A stretch of 39,088 nt of DNA from Alphaproteobacteria bacterium (GCA_022827685.1 JAJEIH010000052.1:1-39088), one strand, 5' to 3'; numbered from the stretch's first letter, positions 9,859 through 17,764 are shown. Program-made: numbers and translations. The notes: generated by a model from the sequence alone, not told the origin.

Positions 9859-10278
9859 ATGATCCTCGCTTGCCCAAGCTGTATTGCACGATATCACGTC
9901 GAGGTCGAGGCGCTGGGTGCGTTGGGACGGCGGGTCAGGTGCAACAAATGCGGCCATGTCTGGCACGCGGAGCCGCCGGGAACCATCGTCGAGATCCTCC
10001 GGGCCGAGCCCGAACCCGACCTTCGGGCCGCCGGCGGGGCAACAATGGACGGGCCCGCGCGGCCCCAGCTTCCGGTGCCGGCGGGACAGGCGTCCCGATC
10101 CCGCTCGCCGTCCCCCTGGACCTGGATCCTGAGCCTGGTGGTGCTGGCCGTCTGCGTCGTCGGATATGAGGCGAGGCAGCCCATCGTCAAGGAATGGCCC
10201 TGGCTCGCGCCCGCCTATGAGGCGCTCGGCATCGAACTGGAAGAAGGCCAGGAAGCGAAGCCCGCCCAACCGCAATAG
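9859..10278 (+). CDS. MJ0042 zinc-ribbon membrane protein
   Basis: This 139-residue protein starts with an MJ0042-type zinc ribbon, CPSC (Cys5, Cys8) and CNKC (Cys28, Cys31), followed by the family string GHVWHA. A proline-rich linker leads to a single membrane segment at about residues 86-105 and a short acidic tail. In alphaproteobacteria such proteins commonly lie divergent from ftsE; their role is unknown, possibly metal- or redox-sensing at the membrane. I chose the ATG at 9859 because the Cys motif then begins at residue 5, as in relatives. The reading frame extends back to 9793 without protein-like content. It ends seven bases before the start of the DUF1045 gene. Confidence 0.85.
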   Translation: MILACPSCIARYHVEVEALGALGRRVRCNKCGHVWHAEPPGTIVEILRAEPEPDLRAAGGATMDGPARPQLPVPAGQASRSRSPSPWTWILSLVVLAVCVVGYEARQPIVKEWPWLAPAYEALGIELEEGQEAKPAQPQ

Positions 10279-10285
10279 GCGCGCC

Positions 10286-10942
10286 TTGAGATACGCCATC
10301 TACTACACGCCGGCGCCGGAAAGCGCGCTGGCGCGCTTCGGCGAGAGCTGGTTCGCCCGGAAGGCGCCCTTTCTCGACGCGCCGCGCCGCTACGGGTTCC
10401 ACGGCACGCTCAAGGCGCCGTTCCGGCTGGCGGAAAGAGCGGACGAAGCCGACCTGCTGCTGGCGGCGGAGCGCTTCGCCGGGGAACGCGGCGCGCTGCG
10501 GGGGCCGCCGCTTCGCCTCGCGGTCCTGGCGGGCTTCCTCGCGCTCGTGCCGTCGGAGCCGTTCGGGGAGCTCGACCGCCTCGCTGCGGACTGCGTCGCG
10601 GCTTTCGACCGGTTCCGGGCGCCGCCGACCGAAGCCGAACTCGCGCGCCGGCGCCGGGCCGGCCTGAGCGCGAGCCAGGAGGCGCTGCTGCTGCGCTGGG
10701 GCTACCCCTATGTCATGGAGGCGTTCCGCTTCCACATGACGCTGACCGAACGCCTGGATGAGGCGGGGCTGGCGGGCGAGCGCGCCCTTGCCGGGGCAAT
10801 GCTGGGAGAGGCGGCGGCCCCGCTCGCCGTCGATGCGGCGACAATCATGGTCGAACCCTCGGAAGGGGACGCTTTCAGGGTTCTGCGCCGTTTCGCATTC
10901 GCATTGCCCGCCGGCGCGCGCCGGACAGCGGGCAGCCCCTGA
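10286..10942 (+). CDS. DUF1045 family protein, 2H phosphoesterase-like
   Basis: This 218-residue protein belongs to the DUF1045 family, named in phosphonate operons and related to 2H (LigT-like) phosphodiesterases. The N-terminus RYAIYYTPAPESAL and the first signature GFHGTLKAPF (His39, Thr41) are unmistakable; the second H-x-T motif is FHMTLT near residue 154. These two H-x-T motifs would make the 2H active site. I chose a TTG start at 10286, because homologues begin with MRYA and no ATG or GTG precedes the conserved sequence after the upstream gene. No phn genes are nearby, so a link to phosphonate use is not supported here. Confidence 0.82.
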   Translation: MRYAIYYTPAPESALARFGESWFARKAPFLDAPRRYGFHGTLKAPFRLAERADEADLLLAAERFAGERGALRGPPLRLAVLAGFLALVPSEPFGELDRLAADCVAAFDRFRAPPTEAELARRRRAGLSASQEALLLRWGYPYVMEAFRFHMTLTERLDEAGLAGERALAGAMLGEAAAPLAVDAATIMVEPSEGDAFRVLRRFAFALPAGARRTAGSP

Positions 10943-11008
10943 AACCGGCGCTGGAATTTGCCCTTCCGTGGGTGATACAAACTGCCGCAAACCCTACAGG
11001 AGGCGCCA

Positions 11009-11521
11009 ATGAAGACTGCGAATCTCATCGGCCTGCTGGCAGGCGCGGCGTTGGCCGTTGCCGCCTTCCAGACCGCCGGCGCGGCGGATCAGGCACGGGC
11101 CGCGATGGCCAATGCCGACGGCGGGTCCGTCGGCGAGGTCACGCTCGTCCAGACCCCCAACGGCACGCTGCTGCACGCCAGGCTCACGGGCCTGCCGGCG
11201 GGCGCGCATGCCTTCCATGTCCATGCGGTCGGCAAGTGCGAACCGCCCTTCAAGTCCGCGGGCGGACATTTCAATCCCGGTGGCGAAAAGCATGGAATCC
11301 ACGCCGAAGAAGGCATGCATGTCGGCGACATGCCGAACATCCATGTGCCGGAGTCGGGCGCGCTGGAAATCGAGGTGCTCAACGCCCGCCTGATGCTGGA
11401 TGCGAGCCTCTTCGACGATGACGGCGCGGCCATCGTGATCCATGCGGGTCCCGACGACTACAAGTCCGACCCCGCCGGCGCCGCCGGTTCGCGCATCGCC
11501 TGCGGCGTGATCGAGCAATAG
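11009..11521 (+). CDS. sodC: Periplasmic Cu/Zn superoxide dismutase
   Basis: This 170-residue exported enzyme dismutates superoxide in the periplasm. A signal peptide occupies about residues 1-26 (cleavage after AGA). The metal sites are complete: His70 and His72 (HVH), His87, His95, His104 and Asp107, with the 8-9-3 spacing of classical SodC, and a later copper His in VIHAGPDDY. The catalytic arginine lies in RIACGVI, and Cys77 can pair with that cysteine. A strong AGGAGG site precedes the ATG. The cytochrome b561 gene starts 34 bases downstream on the same strand, suggesting an operon with a joint role in oxidative stress. Confidence 0.95.
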   Translation: MKTANLIGLLAGAALAVAAFQTAGAADQARAAMANADGGSVGEVTLVQTPNGTLLHARLTGLPAGAHAFHVHAVGKCEPPFKSAGGHFNPGGEKHGIHAEEGMHVGDMPNIHVPESGALEIEVLNARLMLDASLFDDDGAAIVIHAGPDDYKSDPAGAAGSRIACGVIEQ

Positions 11522-11555
11522 CCGCGCGGCGGCTGTCCGGCGCGGGGGCAAGTGG

Positions 11556-12242
11556 ATGGCGGAAGGCGGCGGAGGGCCGAAGGACGCGCCCGTCTGGGAC
11601 CGGCCGACCCGGATTTTCCACTGGGTTCTCGTGGTGCTGGTCGTCGTCTGCTATCTGAGCGGGCGCAACGGGCGGTTCGACATCCACATCCCGGCCGGGC
11701 AGGCGCTGCTCGTGCTCGTGGCGGCGCGGATCATCTGGGGCTTCGCGGGCAGCGCGTCGTCCCGCTTCCGCGCCTTCATCCGCCCGGTGCGGGAGATCGC
11801 GGCCTATCTGCCGACCATGCTGCGGCGCGAGCCCGACGGGCGCGCCGGGCACAATCCGCTCGGCGGGCTGTCGGTGGTCGCGATGCTGCTCGTTCTCGCC
11901 GTCCAGGCGGGCCTCGGGCTGTTCGCGGTCGATGTGGACGGGCTGAATGACGGCCCGCTCAGCTTCCTCGTCAGCTACGACGCCGCGCGGGAAGCGGCGG
12001 AACTGCACGCGATGGTGGTGGACGGCCTGCTCATACTCGTCGGCCTCCACCTCCTCGCGGTGCTGTTCCACCTGCTCTACAAGCGCGAGAACCTCACCCG
12101 CGCGATGCTGACCGGGCGCGGACGGCTCGCGGAAGGACAGGCCCCGCCCCGGATCGTCTCCGACTTGCGGGCGCTGCTCGTGCTCGCGCTGGCGGCGGTC
12201 GCCGTCCTCGGCGGAATCGAGGTCGCGACGCGCGTCTTCTAG
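11556..12242 (+). CDS. Cytochrome b561 family membrane protein
   Basis: This 228-residue b-type cytochrome has four predicted membrane helices. It shows VWDRPTRIFHW near residues 13-23 (first haem-ligand His in FHW), a second His region (DIHIPAGQALL), and a C-terminal pair of helices with ELHAMVVDGLLILVGLHLL. Family members move electrons between the quinone pool and periplasmic partners, and E. coli CybB oxidises superoxide to oxygen while reducing quinone. The placement behind sodC and facing a cytochrome c' gene fits a periplasmic redox role. The product could equally serve as electron donor for a c-type cytochrome. The gene ends 27 bases from the convergent cytochrome c' stop. Confidence 0.87.
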   Translation: MAEGGGGPKDAPVWDRPTRIFHWVLVVLVVVCYLSGRNGRFDIHIPAGQALLVLVAARIIWGFAGSASSRFRAFIRPVREIAAYLPTMLRREPDGRAGHNPLGGLSVVAMLLVLAVQAGLGLFAVDVDGLNDGPLSFLVSYDAAREAAELHAMVVDGLLILVGLHLLAVLFHLLYKRENLTRAMLTGRGRLAEGQAPPRIVSDLRALLVLALAAVAVLGGIEVATRVF

Positions 12243-12269
12243 GCGTCAGGCGCGCGCCCCGCGGCCCGG

Positions 12270-12755
12270 CTAGTTCCGCTTCTCGCGGAAGACGCGGTGG
12301 CAGCCCCCGCAGCCATTCTTGCCGAGGTCGCCGAACGCGGCGCCCACAGCGCCGGCATCGCCGGATGCAAGGGCGGTCTTGAGAGCCGCCGCCTTGTCGG
12401 CGAGCAGGGCCGACGCCGCGGTGAAGTCATCCCACTTTTCCCAGACGACGTCCTTCGTTTCGGACTTCGGGTCCGCGCCCATGCCGGTGTCGGGCGGGAA
12501 GACATCCGGAATCTTCGGCGCCGCCGCGGCGATGACTGCGGCTGCCTCGCCCGCTTCTTCGGCCGAGCCCCGGCCTTCCAGATAGCCCTTGAGCGTGCGC
12601 ATCGCGCCGCCCATGCCCTTCATCAGCTTGCTTCGCTCCTCCATCACCTTGCCGTGCCCGTCGGCCATTGCGACCCGCTCCGGACCGAACGCCGCAAAGG
12701 CTACGACAAAGGCAAAGGCCCAAACGGCTGCCCATTTCAATTTGCTGATTCGCAT
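12270..12755 (-). CDS. Cytochrome c' (class II c-type cytochrome)
   Basis: This 161-residue exported haem protein has a signal peptide (residues 1 to about 31, ending VAMA), then an alpha-helical body and a C-terminal haem-binding motif CGGCH (Cys149, Cys152, His153) followed by a short basic tail. The C-terminal placement of CxxCH is diagnostic for class II cytochromes, which bind NO or CO and are linked to nitrosative-stress defence, or act in electron transfer. The ATG at 12755 has GGAGGAG just upstream. It converges on the cytochrome b561 gene; in other proteobacteria these two are often neighbours and may interact. Confidence 0.92.
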   Translation of the reverse strand: MRISKLKWAAVWAFAFVVAFAAFGPERVAMADGHGKVMEERSKLMKGMGGAMRTLKGYLEGRGSAEEAGEAAAVIAAAAPKIPDVFPPDTGMGADPKSETKDVVWEKWDDFTAASALLADKAAALKTALASGDAGAVGAAFGDLGKNGCGGCHRVFREKRN

Positions 12756-12828
12756 GGCTCCTCCGCGCGCTAAGCCTGCATTCACTCCTCGAAAAGCCAG
12801 CATAAGCCAAGGTGTTGCAAAGGGCGAG

Positions 12829-14019
12829 CTATGCGTTGAGGTATCCGCCGCGCGTCTGGGGCAGTTTCTTGCCGAGGATGGCGCCGGCGACGACATTGCG
12901 GAGCACCTCCGCCGTGCCGCCGCCTATGGTGAACATGCGCACATCGCGCGCCATGCGCTCCAGCGGGCGGTTGCGCGAATAGCCGCGCGCGCCGAAGAGC
13001 TGCAGGGCGTCATTGACCACCTGGATCGCGCTTTCCGAGGTCATGACCTTCGCCTGCGCGGCCAGCAGCATGTCGGGAAAGCCGTCCTCCCCGCTCCGCG
13101 CCGCGCCATAGACCAGCGCCCGGCTGGCGGCGAGCTTGATCGACATGTCGGCCAGCTTCCACTGCAGGCCCTGGAACTCGTTGATCGGCCGGCCGAACTG
13201 CTCGCGCTCCTCGGACCAGTCGAGCGCCAGCCGGTAGGCGCCCTCGGCGATGCCGAGCGCCACGGTGGCCGCGCCGACGCGCTGGCTGTTATAGGCGGTC
13301 ATGAGGTCCGCGAAGCCCTTTTTCAGCCCGCGCGGCGGCATGAGCATCATCGAGGGGGGCACCTCCATCTCCTCGAAGGCGATCTCCGCTTCCGGGATGC
13401 CGCGCAGCCCCATGGTCGGTTCGCGCCTGACGATGCGCAGCCCCTCGGTCTCGTCGCGAATGGCGAGGAAGCCGCCGATGCCCTCCTCCGCGCCGTCCTC
13501 GCCGAAAACGCGGGCGAAGATCAGGTGGAGGCGGGACACGCCGCCGCCGGTAATCCAGTGCTTGGCGCCGTTCAGCACATAGCGGTTTCCGCGCCGGTCC
13601 GCCCGCGTGGTCATCTCGCCGGCGGAGGAGCCCGCCGCCGGCTCCGTGATGCAGATTGCGGGCTTGTCGCCCGCCAGCACCATGTCGGCGGCCATGCGCT
13701 TCTGCTCTTCCGTGCCGTAGGCCATGACCGCGCTGATGGCGCCCATGTTGGTCTCGACCACGATCCGCCCGGTGACGGAGCACGCCTTCGACATCTCCTC
13801 GATGACCAGCACGGCGTCCAGCCAGGAACGTCCCTGGCCGCCATAGGCCTCGGGAATCGTCATGCCGGTGAAGCCGCCCTCGACCAGCCGGTCCACATGG
13901 TCCCAGGGATAGGACTCGGTGCGGTCCACTTCCGCGGCGCGCTCCCGCACCGGTCCTTCGGCCATCTCCCGCGCCGCCGATTGCAAGGCGCGCTGCCGGT
14001 CGGTCAGTTCGAATGTCAT
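12829..14019 (-). CDS. Acyl-CoA dehydrogenase-fold protein, desulfinase-like
   Basis: This 396-residue flavoprotein of the acyl-CoA dehydrogenase superfamily has clear family segments (CITEPAAGSSAGEM, WITGGG, TMGLRGIPE, REQFGRPINEFQGLQWKLADM, QLFGARGYSRN). Both usual positions of the catalytic Glu are altered: the MCAD-type site reads IGGGT instead of YEGT, and the isovaleryl-CoA-type site has Gln246 (AYNSQRVG). From memory, 3-sulfinopropanoyl-CoA desulfinase lost its base in the same way and keeps Gln246 and a nearby Arg (Arg85 here, in TGRIVVETN). That enzyme splits 3-sulfinopropanoyl-CoA into propanoyl-CoA and sulfite. The start is the ATG at 14019; an earlier in-frame codon adds a basic leader. 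A standard dehydrogenase with a displaced base remains possible. Confidence 0.85.
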   Translation of the reverse strand: MTFELTDRQRALQSAAREMAEGPVRERAAEVDRTESYPWDHVDRLVEGGFTGMTIPEAYGGQGRSWLDAVLVIEEMSKACSVTGRIVVETNMGAISAVMAYGTEEQKRMAADMVLAGDKPAICITEPAAGSSAGEMTTRADRRGNRYVLNGAKHWITGGGVSRLHLIFARVFGEDGAEEGIGGFLAIRDETEGLRIVRREPTMGLRGIPEAEIAFEEMEVPPSMMLMPPRGLKKGFADLMTAYNSQRVGAATVALGIAEGAYRLALDWSEEREQFGRPINEFQGLQWKLADMSIKLAASRALVYGAARSGEDGFPDMLLAAQAKVMTSESAIQVVNDALQLFGARGYSRNRPLERMARDVRMFTIGGGTAEVLRNVVAGAILGKKLPQTRGGYLNA

Positions 14020-14061
14020 GGGCTTGCGTCCCCGCCGCAGGTCCGTCAACACTAGCCGATC

Positions 14062-14319
14062 ATGGAGCAGGGGTCAGCAGAGCTTCCGCCGGAGACATGG
14101 CATCCGGTGCGGATCCTTCCGAAGCGCAGCATGTGGCGTCCCCGGAGCGCGCCGCCCATGCGCCGCGACCCCCGGCCCATGGTCTCCTGGTGCGAGAAAC
14201 GGGTGCGGAATCCGTGGAAGGCGGTGCTGGAGCCGGACCTCACCCAGGTCTTCTGGTTCGAGCACAGCGACGATGCGCAGCGCTTCGCGCTCCGTTTCTT
14301 CCCGTTCAAATGCAGCTGA
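14062..14319 (+). CDS. Small unknown protein upstream of CoA-transferase
   Basis: This 85-residue product is not recognised. The C-terminal half looks like real protein: conserved-looking strings WCEKRVRNPWKAVLEPDLTQV and WFEHSDDAQRFALRFFPF, mixed hydrophobic and aromatic, end at a TGA four bases before the next start, which suggests coupling. The first 30 residues are proline/arginine-rich and may not be translated; alternative ATGs are at 14131 and 14158. Residue pattern (a short strand, an acidic turn, then a helix with DDAQRFALRF) resembles tiny proteins with a deviating-wing type alpha-beta fold, but no function can be given. It is divergent from the acyl-CoA dehydrogenase-like gene, 42 bases away. 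Confidence 0.5.
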   Translation: MEQGSAELPPETWHPVRILPKRSMWRPRSAPPMRRDPRPMVSWCEKRVRNPWKAVLEPDLTQVFWFEHSDDAQRFALRFFPFKCS

Positions 14320-14322
14320 CGG

Positions 14323-15555
14323 ATGGAAGTCTGTCCCCTGGACCGGCTCGACTTCGCTCGGGTCATTCCTCCCGGCGCGCTCGTCACTTGGTCCGAGGGC
14401 GCGGGAGAACCGACGGCGCTGACGACGCGGCTGGTTGCGCAGCAGGACCGGCTCCGGGCTGAGCTTGTCGTCGGCGTCACCCTTTCCGACACGCTCCGGG
14501 ACATCGACCCCTCCCGCTTCGCCGTCTCCAGCTACTGCACGCTCTTCCGCTATTTCGACCTGTTCGAGCGCGGCGCGGTCGATATCCGGCCGTCGCACTA
14601 TTCCCGGATGGCCGACTACCGCCCGGATGTGCTGCTCATCCAGGTGACGCCGCCGGACGGGGCCGGCCGGCGGAGCCTCGGCACCGTCGTCGGCCACAAC
14701 CCCGCCTATATGGCCGCCGGGGCGACGGTGGTCGCGCAGGAAAACCCGAACCTGCCCTGGACCGGGGGCGATGCGCTGATCGGAGACCGGTGCATCGACA
14801 TCCTGGTGCCGGAAGCCGCCCCTCTGGAACAGCTCGTCCCGCGCCGCCCCGGGCCGGTCGAGCACGCCGTCGGCGCGCATGTGGCGCGGCTGGTGCCGGA
14901 TCGCGCGACGCTGGAATTCGGCATCGGCTCGATCCCGGCCGCGGTCCAGCAAGCGCTCGCCGGCAAGCGCGACCTTGCGATCCATACCGGCCTGCTGGAC
15001 GAGGCGGCGGTGGACTTCATCGAGAGCGGCGCCGTCACCAACCGCTACCGGGAGACCGATCCCGGCCTTGTCTCGGCGGGCTTCCTGTTCGGCACGCCCC
15101 GGCTCTACCGCTACGCCGACCGCAATCCCCTGTTCGGCATGCGCGGGTCCGACCATATCCACGGCGCGCGGGTGCTCGCGGCGCTGGACCGTTTTTTCGC
15201 CGTCAACTCCGCGATCGAGGTCGATCTGACCGGGCAGGTGAATGCCGAGGCCCTGAACGGTCGTTATATCGGCGCCATAGGCGGGCAGGGGGATTTCCAG
15301 CGCGCGGCCCTGCACAGCCCCGGAGGCCGGGGGATTGTCGCCCTGCCTTCCACCGCCGGGCGGCATTCGCGCATCGTCGCCCGCCTGTCGGGGCCGGTGA
15401 CGACGGCGCGCGCGGACGCCGATGTCGTGGTGACGGAGCACGGCATCGCAGAGCTGGCCGGCCGCACCCTGCAGGAGCGCGCCCGCGCGATGATCGCGGT
15501 CGCCGACCCCGCGCACCGGACGCAATTGGAAGCCGCCCTCGACGCGCTCGCCTGA
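14323..15555 (+). CDS. Class I CoA-transferase / acetyl-CoA hydrolase family
   Basis: This 410-residue protein of the Cat1/AbfT/AarC family moves CoA between acyl-CoA (often acetyl- or succinyl-CoA) and a carboxylic acid. The probable catalytic glutamate lies in INSAIEVDLTGQVNAE-like sequence (VNSAIEVDLTGQVN), followed by the family markers GAIGGQGDFQRAA and VVTEHGIAELAGRT. The N-terminal half holds LEFGIGSIPAAV and IHTGLLDEA. The length suits the 4-hydroxybutyrate CoA-transferase type. It lies behind a small unknown gene and 46 bases before a MaoC-type hydratase, and is divergent from the desulfinase-like protein, which needs a CoA-activated substrate. The true acid substrate is unknown. Confidence 0.9.
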   Translation: MEVCPLDRLDFARVIPPGALVTWSEGAGEPTALTTRLVAQQDRLRAELVVGVTLSDTLRDIDPSRFAVSSYCTLFRYFDLFERGAVDIRPSHYSRMADYRPDVLLIQVTPPDGAGRRSLGTVVGHNPAYMAAGATVVAQENPNLPWTGGDALIGDRCIDILVPEAAPLEQLVPRRPGPVEHAVGAHVARLVPDRATLEFGIGSIPAAVQQALAGKRDLAIHTGLLDEAAVDFIESGAVTNRYRETDPGLVSAGFLFGTPRLYRYADRNPLFGMRGSDHIHGARVLAALDRFFAVNSAIEVDLTGQVNAEALNGRYIGAIGGQGDFQRAALHSPGGRGIVALPSTAGRHSRIVARLSGPVTTARADADVVVTEHGIAELAGRTLQERARAMIAVADPAHRTQLEAALDALA

Positions 15556-15601
15556 CGGGTTCTATAAAGCGCGCGCCCAAGAAACTTCGAAGGAGTCGCC
15601 C

Positions 15602-16723
15602 ATGGCGCACAGCCGGATTACCGAAGCGGATGTCGCAGAGCTTCGCGCCCGCATCGGCCAGCCCGTGCGCCGGGTCACCCCGCCGTTCTACACCGAGGTC
15701 AACGCCGACGCGGCGAGCCGCTTCGCCTGGGCGATCGGCGACGACAACCCGCTCTACCATGACCCCGGCTACGCGGCGGAAACGCGCTGGGGCCGGCAAC
15801 TGGCGCCGCCTTCGATCCTCTACAGCCTGGAGAACACCGTTTCGGGCGCGGTCGAGGGCCTGCCCGGGGTCCATGCGATGTTCGCCGGCACGGACTTTCG
15901 CTGGAACCGGCCGATAGAGGTGGGGATGAAGTGCCGCGCCGAGTCGCGCCTGCACGATATCGTCGAGCATCGCACGCGGTTCGCCGGCCTCGCCATCCAG
16001 CAGATTTACCGCATCCGCTTCTTCGACCAGCACGACCGCGAAGTCGCGGAAGCGGACTCCTGGTGTTTCCGCACGGAGCGCGATACGGCGCGCGAGGAAG
16101 GCTCCAAATACGAGCCCCGGCTGAAGCAGCCGCACCGCTACAGCGAGGAGGAGATCGCGGCCTTCCAGACGCAGTATCTTTCCGAGGAGCCGCGCGGCGC
16201 CGAAACGCGCTATTTCGAGGATGTCAGGGAAGGCGACGCGATCGGGCCGATCCTGAAAGGGCCCTATACGGTCACCGCGGCGGTCGCCTTCATGCAGGCT
16301 TGGGGCAATTACGCGGTCCGCAACCACCGTCAGGCCTGGCAGTATTACAACCGGCATCCGAAACTCGCCGCCCGCAACCAGAACAATGTTCCGGAGCCGC
16401 CCGTGCGCGTGCATTGGGACCGCGAGTTCGCGCAGGAGGTCGGCGTTCCCGGAGCCTATGATTTCGGGCCCGAACGGATTGCATGGCTCGGCCATCTGGT
16501 GACCGACTGGATGGGCGATGACGGCTTCCTGAAGCGGCTCAACGTGCAGGTCCGCGGCCACAATGTCGTGGGCGACGCCACATGGTGCCGGGGCGAGGTG
16601 GTCGGGACGGGAATCGTGGACGGCGAAGGCTGCGTCGAGTGCGCGATCCGCTGCATCAACCAGAACGGGCAAACCTCCGCGCTCGGCACGGCGACCGTCG
16701 TCCTGCCCGCAAAATCAGCCTGA
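15602..16723 (+). CDS. MaoC-like double-hotdog hydratase/dehydratase
   Basis: This 373-residue protein is built of two hotdog domains. The N-terminal one (about 1-150, FAS1-like dehydratase type) carries the hydratase-2 motif as AIGDDNPLYHD with Asp48, Asn49 and His53. The C-terminal one (about 190-370) retains the fold (RYFEDVREGDAIGP, HNVVGDATWCRGEVVG) but lacks an evident D-x-N-x-x-H set, so it is probably structural or shapes the substrate pocket. Such proteins hydrate or dehydrate enoyl-CoAs or beta-hydroxyacyl-CoAs. An AAGGAG site stands before the ATG. It follows the CoA-transferase by 46 bases and precedes the thioesterase by 22 bases, so all three probably form one operon. Confidence 0.9.
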   Translation: MAHSRITEADVAELRARIGQPVRRVTPPFYTEVNADAASRFAWAIGDDNPLYHDPGYAAETRWGRQLAPPSILYSLENTVSGAVEGLPGVHAMFAGTDFRWNRPIEVGMKCRAESRLHDIVEHRTRFAGLAIQQIYRIRFFDQHDREVAEADSWCFRTERDTAREEGSKYEPRLKQPHRYSEEEIAAFQTQYLSEEPRGAETRYFEDVREGDAIGPILKGPYTVTAAVAFMQAWGNYAVRNHRQAWQYYNRHPKLAARNQNNVPEPPVRVHWDREFAQEVGVPGAYDFGPERIAWLGHLVTDWMGDDGFLKRLNVQVRGHNVVGDATWCRGEVVGTGIVDGEGCVECAIRCINQNGQTSALGTATVVLPAKSA

Positions 16724-16745
16724 GAAACCGATACGGAAGAAAGAC

Positions 16746-17231
16746 ATGTCTGTCCTTTTCGACGAACATCGCGAAGTCGTCCAGCCCGAATGGATCGACT
16801 ATAACGGCCATATGAATGTCGCCTTTTATTTCCTCGCCTTCGACCATGCCACGGACGCATTTTACGATGCGGTCGGCTGCGGCGAGCACTACAAGGCGAA
16901 CGGAAACTTCTCGACTTTCACGCTCGAGGGCCACATTACCTACGACCAAGAAGTGCTGGAAGGCGACCCGCTGCGATTCACGACGCAATTGCTCGATTTC
17001 GACGAGAAACGCCTTCACTATTTCCATGTGATGTACCATGCCGAACAAGGCTATGCGGCGGCGACCAACGAGTTGATTGCCATGCATGTCGACATGGACC
17101 AGCGCAGGTCCGCGCCATTTCCGCCTGAAATACTGGAAAAACTGGCGGAAGTAAGGGAGCGGCACAGCAGGTTGCCGCGCCCCGACAAAGCCGGCCGCGT
17201 CATCGGCATCCGGCGAAAATCCGGCGCTTGA
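16746..17231 (+). CDS. Hotdog-fold acyl-CoA thioesterase
   Basis: This 161-residue thioesterase of the 4-hydroxybenzoyl-CoA thioesterase-like group has the signature EWIDYNGHMNVAFYFLAFDHATD at the N-terminus (Asp18 as probable nucleophile/base, then Asn-Gly-His-Met). Some close relatives are betainyl-CoA thioesterases of carnitine degradation, but no other carnitine genes are here. It would release free acid from a short acyl-CoA. The chosen ATG (16746) has GGAAG upstream, and the open frame before it lies within the MaoC gene. As the last gene of the CoA-transferase/hydratase operon it suggests a short acyl-CoA pathway with a hydrolytic exit or overflow valve. Confidence 0.87.
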   Translation: MSVLFDEHREVVQPEWIDYNGHMNVAFYFLAFDHATDAFYDAVGCGEHYKANGNFSTFTLEGHITYDQEVLEGDPLRFTTQLLDFDEKRLHYFHVMYHAEQGYAAATNELIAMHVDMDQRRSAPFPPEILEKLAEVRERHSRLPRPDKAGRVIGIRRKSGA

Positions 17232-17265
17232 TTGCGGCGCCGGCAAGGAGGATGATGGCTGGTCC

Positions 17266-17754
17266 ATGCTGGTGCGGACCGTAATCCTCTTCCTTGTCGG
17301 TTTCGCCGGTCCGGCGGCGGCCTTCTGCACCGACGCCGCCGCGCCGGGCGTGGAGTGGAACCGCTGCCTGTTCGACGAGCGCAACATGCCTGAGGCCGGT
17401 CTGGCGGGGGCGAAAATCCGTTCCTCGTCGTTCAAGCGCGCCAATCTCGAAAAGGCGGATTTCACCGGCGCCATCGGGTCGCGGGCCAAGTTCATTTCCG
17501 CCAGGCTTGCGCATGCGAAATTCGAGGGGGCGAGGCTGAACGAGGCGGATTTCACCAAGGCGGACCTGAGAGGCGCCGTCTTCATAAATGCCGACCTGCG
17601 CCGGGCGCGGTTCTTCCGGGCCAGGCTGGAAGGCGCGGATTTCACCGGCGCGCGGCTCAGGCAGACGGACTTCTTCGACGCCGACCTTTCCGGGGCCGTG
17701 TGGACCGACGGCAAGCATGTCTGCGCGCCCGGCTCCGTCGGACAGTGCAGATAG
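17266..17754 (+). CDS. Exported pentapeptide-repeat protein
   Basis: This 162-residue protein has a signal peptide (residues 1-19, cleavage near AAA) followed by about ten tandem pentapeptide repeats of the A(D/N)LXX type (for example ANLEKADFTGA, ADLRGAVFINADLRRARF), which fold into a right-handed quadrilateral beta helix. Two cysteines near the start (CTD, RCLF) and two near the end (HVCAP, GQC) could form disulfides capping the helix, consistent with export. An AAGGAGG site lies about 13 bases ahead of the ATG. Function is unknown. The ClC channel gene begins just 10 bases after the stop, suggesting cotranscription. Confidence 0.85.
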   Translation: MLVRTVILFLVGFAGPAAAFCTDAAAPGVEWNRCLFDERNMPEAGLAGAKIRSSSFKRANLEKADFTGAIGSRAKFISARLAHAKFEGARLNEADFTKADLRGAVFINADLRRARFFRARLEGADFTGARLRQTDFFDADLSGAVWTDGKHVCAPGSVGQCR

Positions 17755-17764
17755 GCCGCCCGAG

